A stretch of DNA of 64,000 bases from Marinobacter gelidimuriae (GTDB lineage Bacteria > Pseudomonadota > Gammaproteobacteria > Pseudomonadales > Oleiphilaceae), in the NCBI RefSeq assembly GCF_000372805.1, contig NZ_KB889886.1, positions 1 through 64,000 of the forward strand. The letters are read 5' to 3'. Below the pieces are notes generated by a model. The model was not told the origin of the DNA and did not search any database. It saw only the letters and a program-made list of their open reading frames with translations. Of this stretch, positions 35,850-48,592 are shown piece after piece. Numbering within the stretch: the first letter of the stretch is position 1; the number at the start of each line of letters is the position of its first letter. The position numbers were made by a program, and so were the translations under genes.

Positions 35850-36572
35850 ATGCCAGACCTCATCAGCCAGTGGCTGAACCAGAACGATATCTTCACCGTC
35901 ATGACCCTTCTGGAATACTGGAATGGCCTGGTAACCACCGTACACCTGGTGTTTTTGTCGTTGCTGATTGGCCTGGTGATTGCCTTACCGCTGGCGATTC
36001 TGCGCACCGTGCGCAATCCGTTCGTGTCTGGCCCGATCTGGGTCTTCACCTACCTGTTTCGCGGCACGCCGCTGTTGATTCAGCTGTACATTATTTACTA
36101 CGGCATTGCCCAGATTCCCGGTATTCAGGAAACCTTCTGGTGGCTCATCTTCCGCGAGCCTTTTTACCCGGCCCTGCTGGCATTCACCCTTAATACTGCG
36201 GCCTACACCACCGAAATTATCCGCGGTGCCATTATCGCCACGCCGGTGGGTGAAATTGAAGCGGCCAAAGCCTACGGTATGAGCTGGATGCTGCGTATGC
36301 GCCGCATCATTCTGCCCAACGCGGCACGCCGTGCGGTTCAGGCCTACTCGAACGAAGTGATTTTTATGCTGCACGCCAGCGCTATTGCAAGCGTAGTAAC
36401 CATGGTGGATTTGACCGGCGCCGCGCGCAATATATACGCACGCACCTACGCACCCTTTGACGCATTCATATTCGTCGCGCTGATTTACCTGATGCTGACT
36501 TTTATACTGGTGTTTGTGTTCCGCAAACTGGAAAACCACCTGCTACGGCATCAGCGCCCGGTAAACTCCTGA
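35850..36572 (+). CDS. aotM: Arginine/ornithine ABC transporter permease
   Basis: A 240-residue membrane protein of the HisM type and the partner of AotQ. The EAA loop is IEAAKAYGMSWMLRMRRIILPNAARRAVQAYSNEV, and the conserved RGTPLLIQLYIIYYG is present. The intergenic gap to aotQ is only 3 bp, with GGAG at the end of aotQ as ribosome site. Confidence 0.93.
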   Translation: MPDLISQWLNQNDIFTVMTLLEYWNGLVTTVHLVFLSLLIGLVIALPLAILRTVRNPFVSGPIWVFTYLFRGTPLLIQLYIIYYGIAQIPGIQETFWWLIFREPFYPALLAFTLNTAAYTTEIIRGAIIATPVGEIEAAKAYGMSWMLRMRRIILPNAARRAVQAYSNEVIFMLHASAIASVVTMVDLTGAARNIYARTYAPFDAFIFVALIYLMLTFILVFVFRKLENHLLRHQRPVNS

Positions 36573-36599
36573 CGAGGAATTCCTGCTAAAGAGCAACCA

Positions 36600-37655
36600 A
36601 TGACCGCCAGCAGCGCATTTTTTAACAGCAAACAAGACTGGCTAAGCCACACTCTGGAAAACGCCAGCAAAGCCCTTCCCCAATGCCGCCATGGGTTGCT
36701 GGGCGGGGGAGAACTGGTGCAACTGGGCACCGGCATTTTACAGGTTAGCCCGCCAGTAGGCCGCCAAAACACCCATCAAGACGCGATGATGATTTCTGCC
36801 GGTGTTCACGGCAATGAAACCGCGCCCATCGAAGTGCTGAACCAGCTGGTTAACGAACTGCTTAGTGGCGCCTTACAGCCTGCCTGCCCCGCCTTGCTGA
36901 TACTCGGCAACCCGCAGGCCATGGTAACGGGCAAGCGCTTTATTGACGCCAACCTGAACCGACTGTTCAGCGGCGCACACCGGCGTGACGAAGTCCGTCA
37001 AACACCAGAAGCCGAGCGCGCGCTGCAGCTGGAACAGCTGTGCCAGACATTCGCCGAGCAAACGCAGGCACGGGGCCTGGCGTTGAGCCACTACGATCTG
37101 CACACCGCCATACGTTCTTCTCAACGGGAGAAGTTCGCACTCTATGCGTTTGTGGCCGGCCGCCAGGTACCTAATGAGCAGTGCGCCTTTTTACTGGAAG
37201 CGGATGTGCATGCCCTGTTGCTGCAACACAAAGCGGGCACCACCTTTGCTTCATTTTCGTCATCCGCTCTGAACGCCCAAAGCTTCACGGTAGAGCTGGG
37301 CCAGGTAAAACCCTTCGGCCAGAACGATCTGAGCCGTTTTCAAGGGTTTTATAACGCACTGGAACGGCGCCTGGCCGGATTACCAGCGCCAGCTTCTGCA
37401 GCCACAGCAGGCGGCCTACAAGAGCTGGCTGTATTTCAGGTGGTTCACGAAATCCTGAACAGCGGAGAGGGTTTTCAGTTTCACGTGCCGGATGACGTGG
37501 CAAACTTCACCGAATACGCCCCGGGCACTGTCATTTGGGAAGACAGCAATCAACGCTACTGCGTAGGCGGGAAGCCCGAAGCCATTGTGTTTCCAAACCG
37601 CGATGTGCCCGTTGGCCAGCGTGTGGGATTGCTGGTGTCCCGACTGGCTGTTTGA
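36600..37655 (+). CDS. astE: Succinylglutamate desuccinylase
   Basis: A Zn-dependent carboxypeptidase-like enzyme releasing glutamate and succinate, the last step of the arginine succinyltransferase pathway. The Zn ligands lie in GVHGNETAP (His and Glu) and in the later HYDLHTA (His). 'DANLNRLFSG' and the C-terminal VELGQVKPFGQ region are typical. The 351 residues are complete. In pseudomonads the gene closes the aru operon. Here it instead follows aotM by 27 bp, on the other strand from astCAADB. A 13-bp inverted repeat spans its stop. Confidence 0.93.
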   Translation: MTASSAFFNSKQDWLSHTLENASKALPQCRHGLLGGGELVQLGTGILQVSPPVGRQNTHQDAMMISAGVHGNETAPIEVLNQLVNELLSGALQPACPALLILGNPQAMVTGKRFIDANLNRLFSGAHRRDEVRQTPEAERALQLEQLCQTFAEQTQARGLALSHYDLHTAIRSSQREKFALYAFVAGRQVPNEQCAFLLEADVHALLLQHKAGTTFASFSSSALNAQSFTVELGQVKPFGQNDLSRFQGFYNALERRLAGLPAPASAATAGGLQELAVFQVVHEILNSGEGFQFHVPDDVANFTEYAPGTVIWEDSNQRYCVGGKPEAIVFPNRDVPVGQRVGLLVSRLAV

Positions 37656-37680
37656 ACGTTCCATAAATTCAAACAGCCAG
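37644..37680. repeat. 13-bp perfect inverted repeat across the astE stop
   Basis: CTGGCTGTTTGAA (37644-37656) is complementary to TTCAAACAGCCAG (37668-37680) with an 11-base loop. It sits between two convergent genes and may stop transcription from both sides, though neither side has a T run. Confidence 0.75.
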
Positions 37681-37692
37681 CCGGAAAACGAA

Positions 37693-39078
37693 TCAGGCCG
37701 GTGAGTTGTCCGGTTCGGCTACCGGCACTTTGATCAGCAGCGAGCAGACCGCAGGAATCATCAGCAGGGTCAGCACGGTAGACGCCAGCAAGCCGGAGAT
37801 AATGGCCCAGGCCATGGGTGGCCATAGCGTAGAGCTGCTGAACGCCAGCGGCAGTAAACCCGCCACCGTGGTAGCGGTGGTCAACAGAATGGGCCGGGTG
37901 CGTTGTTCTACGGCCTTGCGCACGGCGTTAAAAATGTCGTGGCCGTTATCCAGTTCCCTATCCATCACGTCCAGCAGCACAATGGCGTTATTCACCACAA
38001 TACCCACCAGAGCAATCACCCCCAACAATGACTGAAAACCAAAAGGCGAACCGCTCAGCACCAGCCCCGGGAATATACCCACGGTGGCCAACGGCACGGT
38101 CAGCAGAATAATCCCCACCCGGCGGAAGGAATTAAACTGCAACAGCAGAAAGAATAACAACAGCAGAATACCGATGGGCGCAGCCTTTAGCAGCGCGCTG
38201 TTAGCGTCGCCCGAACCTTTGGCATCACCGCCCAGCTCCAGCCGCGTACCCGGCGGCAAAGGGTCGGATTCCAGCGCACGATTCATGCCGTCCAAAGCCT
38301 GGCTAAAGCTGAACCCGGTGACCAGGTTCGCCGCTACTGTATTGATTGGTACACCATTGCGGGAATACATCACCGCCGCTTCCCAACGGGTGTCTACCGA
38401 GGCCAGCGCCGCCAGCGGTATGGCGTCACCCTGGCGGTTGTAGATGTTCACCGACAGCAATCGTTCCAGGGAAATGGCCGTGCCCTCGCGGGAACGCAAC
38501 ACCAGCGGAATAGGGTCGTCTTCCAGCGCCAGGGTAATCTGTTCATCGCTGTCGCCGTCTAGCTCAACCCGGGACAAGCCGCTGATATCACCCAGGTTCT
38601 GTTTTAGCCTCTCGGCCACTGCGGTCAGCTCGGTAACAGAGGGCGACCCCGCCACTGCTAGCACAATCGCCGGAATGTCAATCAAACGGTCGTCTAGCGC
38701 CATCAATCCAACATCGTCAGGAAAATCCCGGCGTGCCCGGTCCATCGCCCGGCGCACACGGTCCCAAGCCGGATCGGTTTCATATATCGTGTCTTTCAGG
38801 CGCAAGCTCAGCAGCGCTACGCCGGTGCGAGCAATGCCCTGGCTGTAATCCAGTTCCTCCACTTGCCGCAATTCGTCGGTCAGCGGTTGCAGCACCAGGC
38901 GCTCTATATCCGCGGCGCTGGCACCGGGATAAACCACCGACACAAGGCCCGCTCGATAGGGGAACGATGGGTCCTCCTGGCGCGGCATGGTGCTGTAAGC
39001 GGCAATGCCCAAAAGGCACAGCATGGTAACAACCATGCCCAGCAGGCGTTGAAAACTCAGCAGGCGGCGGGTGGTCAA
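37693..39078 (-). pseudogene. RND efflux transporter with large in-frame internal deletion
   Basis: The frame is open for 461 codons, but RND pumps have about 1030. The first about 190 residues match the N-terminus (MPRQEDPSFPYRAGLVSVVYPGASA). The rest, from about PIPLVLRSREGT, matches the C-terminal half (SFRRVGIILLTVPLATVG, GIVVNNAIVLLDVMD, RTRPILLTTATTVAGLLP). The middle, with helices 2-7 and part of both porter domains, is missing while the frame is preserved. It follows a damaged HlyD-type partner by 7 bp. No function as a normal trimeric pump is expected. Confidence 0.8.
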
Positions 39079-39085
39079 GGCGTTG

Positions 39086-39783
39086 CTATCCTTCTACAGG
39101 CTGAGTGCGCACAGCTTGCGCCGCTTCAATTACGGTGTCACCGGAACTGGCAGCGGCGTTTACGTTACGTATCACCGCCAGCAGCGGCACGGTTAAGGCC
39201 GCGGTGGTTTGCGGGGTTATGCCCACTTCTACCGGCATACCTGCATTAAGGGTGTTAGCCGGAAGGTTCACCAGCAGCGGTTGCAGCTCGCCACGAATGG
39301 CACCGGCCTGGGCGGTGGCAACACTGGCCTTGAGGCAATCTGTTCCAGCGCCTGTTCCGACACCACACCGCGCTCGCGCAGGCTGCTAGCGCGCTGCCAT
39401 TCGCGTTGTGACTGTTGATAGTTGGTGGCCAATTCATCCAGGCGAGCGCTGGCAGAATCCCGCGCGGGCACCAGGGCGGGACTGTAAATACGCGCCAGCA
39501 CATCGCCGGCCTCTACGGTTTGGCCCAATTCCACTTTACGCTCGGTAAGGGTTCCGCTGAGCTGAAAGGTTAACGTTGCGCGCTGGCTGGCACGCACTAT
39601 GCCGGCAAAGCGCAGAGATACCGCGCGAGCATCGCCGCCTTCAACCGCCGCGGTGCGCACATGCACAACTGCCGGGCCTGAAGCTGTTGTTGTAGTGACA
39701 GTCTCACCCGTTGATTTTGAACACGCCGCAGCCGTTAAAGCCGCAACCATCAGCAACGCCATACGCAAATAAGGTCGCACCAT
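39086..39783 (-). pseudogene. RND periplasmic adaptor (HlyD/MFP), deleted and frameshifted
   Basis: The N-terminal lipoprotein-like signal (MVALTAAACSKS-type lipobox within LMVAALTAAACSKS) and the barrel-sandwich half LTFQLSGTLTERKVELGQTVEAGDVLARIYSP are intact. After EQALEQIAS the frame shifts. The other frame continues ASVATAQAGAIRGELQPLLVN, then NAGMPVEVGI...LLAVIRN, the end of the adaptor. The hairpin return and beta-barrel are mostly lost. Together with the deleted RND gene this is a decayed efflux operon lying between astB and astE. Confidence 0.8.
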
Positions 39784-39792
39784 GGGTGTTTT

Positions 39793-41151
39793 TTATCCCC
39801 GTTGAAAATCGTAAATCGACCCCAGGCTCAGAATGCCGGTAAGTTCGTCCAGCGCTTTTTGTACTTCCTGCAGCAACATGGGATCGGCCAGATCCTGTTG
39901 GCTGAGCCTGTCACGATAATGGGCTGCTACCCAGTGAGTCAAACGCTCGTATAAAACATCCGTTAGAATTACGCCCCGGTGCATGGCCGCCCGCTCTTCA
40001 TCATTCAGTACTATCCGCAAGCGCAGGCAAGCCGGCCCTCCGCCGTTACGCATAGACTGCTTTACATCAAACACTTCCACCGCGGTAATCGGTCCGCCGC
40101 TGGCCACCAGTTTGTCCAGATACTGGCTCACGCTAGCCACTTCGCGGCACTCGCCCGGCACCGCCAGCAGCATGCCGTTGTCGGTGTTGAGGAGTTGGCT
40201 GTTAAACAGGTAAGACGAAACTGCATCGGCCAGAGGCACTTCACTGTCGCTCACCCGCACCGCTTGCAGCTCACATCCGGTCAGGCGCTCGCGAATTTCG
40301 TTGAGCGTGGAGTTTTCATTCAGAAACGCCATCTCGTGATAAAATAAGGTGTTGCCATTACCGACCGCAATCACGTCGTTGTGGAACACACCGGCGTCAA
40401 TCGCCGCCGGGTTCTGCTGGGCAAATACCACGCCTTCATCGCGCAAATTGTGCAGCCGGGCAATGGCGTGTGACGCCTCAAAGGTCTGCCGCGCAGGGAA
40501 GCGCTTGGGCGCCTTCGCCTTATCATTTAACGCACGCTGGCCATACACGAACAACTCCACCCCGGGAGCACCGTAATCGCTGCAAAGACGGGTGTGGTTG
40601 GCCGCGCCTTCATCACCAAAATGACTCACCGCTGGCAGCGCCGGGTGGTGGGTAAAATGGCTTTGGTCGCTGAATATGGACTTTAAAGCACGGCCGGTGA
40701 CCACGTGCTCAATGGAGCGATGGAACTTGGCACCCAGGTTGGCCGGGGTGAAATGCACCCGCCGGCCGCGGGTGTCGGCGCTGGGCGAAACCGTGGCTGC
40801 ATTCGCTGTCCACATGGCCGCAGCGGAAGACACCGCCGCCAACAATTCCGGAGACTTTTTTAGCACCTGCGCCAGAACGTCTGCGTCGTTGCCGCTAAAG
40901 CCCAAAGCACGCAAGGTCGGCAAGTGCGGGCGTTCGTGGGGCGGCAACACGCCTTGCACATAGCCCCGGTCAGCAAGCTGCTTCATTTTCGCCAGCCCCT
41001 GCAGGGCCGCTTCTTTGGGATTAGACACCGCACTGACGTTGGATTTCGATGCCACGTTGCCCCAGGACAACCCGGCATAGTTGTGGGTGGGCCCCACCAG
41101 CCCGTCAAAGTTGGCTTCTCGGGCATGATTTATCATTTTCAATGATTCCAT
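39793..41151 (-). CDS. astB: N-succinylarginine dihydrolase
   Basis: Second step of the arginine succinyltransferase pathway, converting N2-succinylarginine to N2-succinylornithine, ammonia and CO2. Family signatures include [40 protein letters not shown] and [14 protein letters not shown]. The length is 452 residues (447 if ATG 41136 is used, the usual start MINHAREAN). It is the last intact gene of the leftward astC-aruF-aruG-astD-astB operon. Confidence 0.96.
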   Translation of the reverse strand: MESLKMINHAREANFDGLVGPTHNYAGLSWGNVASKSNVSAVSNPKEAALQGLAKMKQLADRGYVQGVLPPHERPHLPTLRALGFSGNDADVLAQVLKKSPELLAAVSSAAAMWTANAATVSPSADTRGRRVHFTPANLGAKFHRSIEHVVTGRALKSIFSDQSHFTHHPALPAVSHFGDEGAANHTRLCSDYGAPGVELFVYGQRALNDKAKAPKRFPARQTFEASHAIARLHNLRDEGVVFAQQNPAAIDAGVFHNDVIAVGNGNTLFYHEMAFLNENSTLNEIRERLTGCELQAVRVSDSEVPLADAVSSYLFNSQLLNTDNGMLLAVPGECREVASVSQYLDKLVASGGPITAVEVFDVKQSMRNGGGPACLRLRIVLNDEERAAMHRGVILTDVLYERLTHWVAAHYRDRLSQQDLADPMLLQEVQKALDELTGILSLGSIYDFQRG

Positions 41152-41201
41152 AGCAGATGGCCCTGAACGGGCCTTGAATAAACGTCGATGTGCTACCCGG
41201 A

Positions 41202-42692
<1,491 letters not shown>

Positions 42693-42710
42693 TTAAACAA
42701 TGTGTGTTCG

Positions 42711-43784
42711 CTATTGGGGGGCTTTTAATGAATGTATGGGCAGCGGGCCGCTGTCTTTCAAAGGCGCCAGGCGCACTGTGTCGCCGGCCTGAACCTGAAG
42801 TGCTGCAGCAACGTCTTGCGGCAACGCAATGGTGTCGGCGTCTACGCAGGTAAGCGGCAGTGTGGTCGCACGGAAATGTCGCATCGAACGGTTAGCCACA
42901 ATAACGCGATCGGTAACGGGCACGTCGGTGGCCACCGGTGTGTCAGTAATGGTGACCGTGCGCTCAACCGCTTCGCGTACCGTGCGGATATTGTCGATAA
43001 ATGTTTCCACCACCGGGCCTCCGTCAAAAATATCCACCAGCCCGTTGAAATTAAAACCCTCCGCCTGGAGCATATTCAACGCCGGCGCCGTATTAGCGTG
43101 CACGCAGCCAATCACCGAGCGGGCGGTGCTTGGCAGCATCGACAGATAAATCGGATATTTCGGCATCAACTCGGCAATAAAAGATTTATTGCCCATGCCA
43201 GACAGACGGTCGGCTTCGCTGAACGCCATATCAAAAAACTTGCTGCCCAAAGCGTCCCACAGCGGGTTATTGCCCTCGGCATCACTCACACCCCGCATTT
43301 CCGCGAAGATTTTCTCAGAGAACTGTTTGCGAAAGTCGTCCAGAAACAAAAATCGGCAGCGGGACAGCAGCAGGCCGTTGCCACCGCCTTTGTGGGTATC
43401 CGCCAGCAACAGCGAGCAAATTTCGCTTACGTCGGTCATGTCATTGGACAGTTGCAGCGTTGGCGTTCGCACGTGTACACCCAGCTCCCGCGAGGCATTC
43501 ACGGTAACGCTCAGGCGATAGTTGTAAAACACCTCATCGCGGCCAACTCTGGCCTGTATACCGCTTATTCCGACCGCTTGGCCTGTTGTGGTGTCTTCAA
43601 GAGCAAACAGATACAGCGCCGCTTCGGGGGCGCAACGCTGGTTAAAACTGTTTCCCGCCAGATCGATTTTCTTCTGCAACAGGCCACGGTCTGCCGGCAG
43701 CGAGGTCAGGCCCTTGCCCGCCTGTTCCGCCATGGCGTACAGGGCATCAAGGTCGCGATCAGCCAATGGGCGTATCAGCAGCAT
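42711..43784 (-). CDS. aruG: Arginine N-succinyltransferase, second subunit (AruG-like)
   Basis: One of two homologous AstA-family proteins encoded side by side. It transfers succinyl from succinyl-CoA to arginine. The start MLLIRPLADRDLDALYAMA and the later FFDMAFSEADRLSG, NKSFIAELMPKYPIYLSML and FEGFNFNGLVDIFDGGPVVE-like stretch are typical. The length is 357 residues. In Pseudomonas two subunits, AruF and AruG, form the enzyme, and the second gene here takes the aruG position. Confidence 0.94.
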   Translation of the reverse strand: MLLIRPLADRDLDALYAMAEQAGKGLTSLPADRGLLQKKIDLAGNSFNQRCAPEAALYLFALEDTTTGQAVGISGIQARVGRDEVFYNYRLSVTVNASRELGVHVRTPTLQLSNDMTDVSEICSLLLADTHKGGGNGLLLSRCRFLFLDDFRKQFSEKIFAEMRGVSDAEGNNPLWDALGSKFFDMAFSEADRLSGMGNKSFIAELMPKYPIYLSMLPSTARSVIGCVHANTAPALNMLQAEGFNFNGLVDIFDGGPVVETFIDNIRTVREAVERTVTITDTPVATDVPVTDRVIVANRSMRHFRATTLPLTCVDADTIALPQDVAAALQVQAGDTVRLAPLKDSGPLPIHSLKAPQ

Positions 43785-43849
43785 GGTCGCAGCTCTCCAT
43801 TAATAAATGGCACTCATGACGGCGTTCACAATGACACTCACAAGGGTGC

Positions 43850-44866
43850 TCATAATGGCAATCCGCGCACGCTGTCACCGGTGTTGCCACCCAGGCGGCG
43901 CCAGGTGTCTATCGGAACTTTCAAGGCGGCGTCCAGCATTTCCCCAACCGGGGTCAGCGTGCAACAAAAGCGCTGGCCTTCGCCTGCCGCCAATAACCAT
44001 AACGGGCCGTCAGCATCGACGCTGCCGCGAAGAATTTTTCGGCGGCTGGCCGCAATACTGTGCAGGCTGTCGGTGCGCGCTTCAAACACCGGACCACCGT
44101 CAAAAATATCCACGTAGTGGCCGGCACTAAAGCCTTCTCTTTGTAACAGCTCCAGATTGCCGACCGTTGCCGGATGGGCTTCGCCCAGAGCCTGCTGCGC
44201 GGCTTCGCTGAGCAGAGTTACATAAATGGGGTTGGGCGGCATCAGCTCGGCAATAAACGTTTTGCTCAGCTGCGCGGAGTGCCGGTCGGCGGTGGCAAAA
44301 TCCATATTAAAAAAGTGCCGGCCCAGGCTGTCCCAGAATGGCACAGTGCCGTCGCTGTGCTGTATGCCTTGCAGCTCTACCACGGTGCGCGCCGCAAACC
44401 ACTCTCTATGGCCCGCTATAAACAGTAAACGCGCACGGGAAAGCAGTTCGAATGCCTGGGTGCCGCGAAGTTCCTCGGCGATCACCAGAGAACACAACAG
44501 GGTGCAATCGGTCAGGGAGTGGGATGGGTAAAGCGCTTCCACCCGCCGGGAGATACCCAATTCGTGGGAAGCGTGAATCAGCTCGTCGCGGCGGTAATTG
44601 TAGAAAGGTTGACCATTGCCGGCACGGGCATCAATACCGGCAACGCCTTTTATTTCATAACTGTTCACTTGTTCCAACACAAACAAAAATCGCGCCGGGT
44701 GCTTTGCGCTGTGTTCGCCGGCGAACACAGCGCAGGAATCTTTTATCCGGCCCGCCAGCGCCTCGCGCTCACGGGGCAGCGTAGAGGGCAGCGCCCGCGT
44801 GTGCGTCTCGGCGAAAGCCAGTACGGGCTCGATATCTTCCGCTGTTACCGGGCGCACCAACCACAT
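43850..44866 (-). CDS. aruF: Arginine/ornithine N-succinyltransferase, first subunit (AruF-like)
   Basis: A second AstA-family protein of 338 residues: MWLVRPVTAEDIEPVLAFAE, FFNMDFATADRHSAQLSKTF, IAELMPPNPIYVTLL and YVDIFDGGPVFEARTD. GGAGG lies 5 bp before the ATG. It lies immediately after astC and before aruG, as in the pseudomonad aruCFGDB order. Confidence 0.94.
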   Translation of the reverse strand: MWLVRPVTAEDIEPVLAFAETHTRALPSTLPREREALAGRIKDSCAVFAGEHSAKHPARFLFVLEQVNSYEIKGVAGIDARAGNGQPFYNYRRDELIHASHELGISRRVEALYPSHSLTDCTLLCSLVIAEELRGTQAFELLSRARLLFIAGHREWFAARTVVELQGIQHSDGTVPFWDSLGRHFFNMDFATADRHSAQLSKTFIAELMPPNPIYVTLLSEAAQQALGEAHPATVGNLELLQREGFSAGHYVDIFDGGPVFEARTDSLHSIAASRRKILRGSVDADGPLWLLAAGEGQRFCCTLTPVGEMLDAALKVPIDTWRRLGGNTGDSVRGLPL

Positions 44867-44886
44867 AGGACCTCCGCATTGTTTGA

Positions 44887-46125
<1,239 letters not shown>

Positions 46126-46178
46126 TTAACTAACGCATAAGTTAGCACGAATACACGGCTGAAATAATACTACGCCGG

Positions 46179-47630
46179 TTACGGCATCAGCACATCAGGC
46201 TGCGCTAAAGCCGGCAGCGGCTGTATACGGAATTGCCCGCTGTCTTTACCCAACAGGGCTTTGGCCAGAAGTTTGTAAGAATCCAGATCAAAATTGACCG
46301 CCTGACCGCCCAGCGACAGCGAATCCAGTTCATGGTCATCGTGAACCGTGGCAACGTGCACCCAGTTGTACACCACCAGCACGTCGGTTTTATGGCTGAT
46401 TTCGTTGCGCTCGATAATCGCCACCGGCCCTTTCCATGGCCAGGTTTGCAGGCGCAGGCTGTGAAACGCAATTTGCATGCGCAAATTATAACGCAGAGGA
46501 TCTTCGCGGCCTTCGCAGGCACCCTGGCAGCGGCCAAGCGCACGCTGAAAACAGGGGCCGCTGTGCTCTGGTTCCAGGCCTAACAGGCGATTGCACAGTT
46601 CGTTTTTTGCAGCAATACCCGCTAACGCCCGCTCGGCGTCGCGTTTGCTGCGAAACAGGCCGTAATAGTCGCCCAGCCGGCCAGGGTCTATTTCCCGTAT
46701 CAGCCGCGCTTGCAGATAGCCTTGGGCGTTTGTGGTCAGCTCTATGCTCACCAGATTCTTGGCCGCCCGCGAGCGTCGGTTGAACAACGGCTTCAGACCT
46801 TTGATCTGCTTCAACTCCAGCAACAACGCCCCCAGCTCGCCGGCGGTTTCGGTCCAGTCAACACGGCGCAGGCTTTCGGAAATTCGCACACCGCGGGTTG
46901 AATTGTGATCGCCGGAAAAGTGCGAGGCCACCCGCTGCGCGATGTTGGTGCTTTTGCCCACGTACAAGAGCGCATCGTTCTCGCCGTAAAACCTATAAAC
47001 ACCGGGCCCGCGAGGCAGTTCCTGCAATGTGTCTAAAGGCAGGTGGGAGGGAATGCTCGGCCGCTGTAGCAACTCGCCTATGGCGGTTTCCAACGTGTCT
47101 TCGCCTTGCTGCGCCAAGGCATGCTCAAAAAATCCGAGCATAGCAGCAACGTCTCCCATCGCCCGGTGGCGCTGCACCTGTTGCAAGCCATGGCGCTCAA
47201 TCAGCGCGTCCATATTATGGCGCCGAAACTCCGGGTATAGCCGGCGCGACAGCTTCACCGTACACAACACTTTGGCCACAAACATTCGCCCCAGCCGGCG
47301 AAATTCGCCTTTCACAAAACCGTAATCGAAGCGCGCGTTATGGGCCACAAACACCACGCCGTCCAGGCGTTGCTCCAGCTCGTCAGCAATGTCCTCAAAC
47401 AGAGGGGCATCCGCCACCATGGCATTGGATATGCCGGTCAACTGTTCAATGAAGGGTGAAATGCGGGTTTTCGGATTGACCAGGGTTTGCCACTGGCCCA
47501 CACATTCACCTGCTCGCCAGAACTGGATGCCGATTTCAGTGATGCGATCAGTAGCCACGCTGCCGCCGGTGGTTTCAAGATCCAGAAAGGCGAAAGTGGT
47601 GGTTTTCAGGTGCTGTGATGGTTGGGGCAT
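46179..47630 (-). CDS. DnaQ-type 3'-5' exonuclease fused to a UvrC-like GIY-YIG nuclease
   Basis: A 483-residue two-domain protein. The N-terminal part is a DEDD exonuclease with FAFLDLETTGG (Exo I), VFVAHNARFDYGF (Exo II) and HRAMGDVAAML (Exo III). The C-terminal part starts at about residue 205 with LPRGPGVYRFYGENDALLYVGKSTNIAQRVASHF, the GIY-YIG core of UvrC/Cho. It probably trims or incises DNA during repair. The same fusion occurs in many bacteria, but its exact role is poorly known. It lies between the ast and paa clusters without obvious operon partners. Confidence 0.9.
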   Translation of the reverse strand: MPQPSQHLKTTTFAFLDLETTGGSVATDRITEIGIQFWRAGECVGQWQTLVNPKTRISPFIEQLTGISNAMVADAPLFEDIADELEQRLDGVVFVAHNARFDYGFVKGEFRRLGRMFVAKVLCTVKLSRRLYPEFRRHNMDALIERHGLQQVQRHRAMGDVAAMLGFFEHALAQQGEDTLETAIGELLQRPSIPSHLPLDTLQELPRGPGVYRFYGENDALLYVGKSTNIAQRVASHFSGDHNSTRGVRISESLRRVDWTETAGELGALLLELKQIKGLKPLFNRRSRAAKNLVSIELTTNAQGYLQARLIREIDPGRLGDYYGLFRSKRDAERALAGIAAKNELCNRLLGLEPEHSGPCFQRALGRCQGACEGREDPLRYNLRMQIAFHSLRLQTWPWKGPVAIIERNEISHKTDVLVVYNWVHVATVHDDHELDSLSLGGQAVNFDLDSYKLLAKALLGKDSGQFRIQPLPALAQPDVLMP

Positions 47631-47653
47631 AGGCTCTCGAGTTATTTACGAAT

Positions 47654-48244
47654 TCACCGGTCTTTCAAGCTGTGCGAACCCACTCTCAGCTGAGGCCGGT
47701 CTTCATCAATTTCAACCAAGGGCGCACATTCTTTGATGGTTTCCAGGCAACGCTCGGTTAACGCCTGATACTCGCGTGTACCGCTTTGCTTCCAGCCCAC
47801 TTCTTTATCACTCAACTGCCGCAGCACTTTGGCCGGCGACCCCACAATCAATGAGGCTGGCTCACACTCGAAACCCGCTTTTACAAAAGCGCATGCTCCT
47901 ACAATAGAGCGTGCTGCAATAACAGCCTCGTCCATTATAACGCTATTCATACCCACCATTGCGTCCTCTTCAATGGTGCAGCCGTGCAATATTGCGCCGT
48001 GTCCCACGTGACCATTACGACGAACAATCGCGTCTCGGCCCGGAAACGCGTGAACAACGCAACTGTCCTGCAAGTTCGAGCCTGCCTCCATAACAATGCG
48101 ACCGAAGTCGCCACGTAAAGATGCACAGGGGCCAACGTAACAACTCGCACCCACGTGTACGTCGCCTATAAGCACCGCCGTTGGATGAACGTATGCGGAT
48201 GGGTGCACCACTGGCGTAACCCCGTCAATTTGGTAACACGGCAT
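47654..48244 (-). CDS. paaY: PaaY-like hexapeptide-repeat protein (gamma-carbonic anhydrase family)
   Basis: A left-handed beta-helix protein of 196 residues with repeats such as AVLIGDVHVGASCYVGPCAS and GHVGHGAILHGCTIEEDAMVGMNSVIMDE. The metal-binding His pattern (VHAFPG, HVGHGAILHG) is kept. In paa clusters PaaY is a thioesterase that hydrolyses the toxic ring-opened CoA by-product. It is divergent from paaF across a 348-bp regulatory region, which supports the paaY assignment over caiE or yrdA. Confidence 0.85.
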   Translation of the reverse strand: MPCYQIDGVTPVVHPSAYVHPTAVLIGDVHVGASCYVGPCASLRGDFGRIVMEAGSNLQDSCVVHAFPGRDAIVRRNGHVGHGAILHGCTIEEDAMVGMNSVIMDEAVIAARSIVGACAFVKAGFECEPASLIVGSPAKVLRQLSDKEVGWKQSGTREYQALTERCLETIKECAPLVEIDEDRPQLRVGSHSLKDR

Positions 48245-48592
48245 AAAACTACCCTCACAAAGTCGTTGTTTTTAACTTACATACTATTTTATGTATCAAA
48301 ACATGCCGCGAATAAAAAACACACTCACCTGAACGCCAATGTTTATTTTACAAGCGCTGATAGCGAAAGCCGAAACACAGAATACGCATAAAAATCAGAA
48401 ATCTGTGGATACCACGACACCGATAAATGAAACGTGATACAAAAATTCATCATCTTCACCCTTGACCGGTATCAATTAAAACCTATACTCTTTCGTTAAA
48501 ACAAACAAGGTAAAACACCGCTGTAAAGAACCGCCCGACAGCTACAGGCTCAGGTTCTGGCAAATCAAAAATAATGAAATACCGAGACCATA
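48245..48592. promoter_or_regulatory. Divergent paaY / paaF regulatory region
   Basis: No gene is seen. A sigma70-like promoter toward paaF lies at TTGACC (48462-48467), 16 bp, TATACT (48484-48489). The half-sites TGATAC (48435-48440) and GTATCA (48469-48474) form an inverted pair with 28 bp between them, and the right half covers the spacer of this promoter. The same pair occurs before paaA. It is a plausible operator for a PaaX/PaaR-type regulator, whose gene is not in the window. Confidence 0.65.

Noticed and set aside
42732-44117. 461-codon plus-strand frame across aruG/aruF
   Set aside because: The minus-strand genes are recognisable AstA proteins; the plus-strand product is Arg/His-rich without domains.
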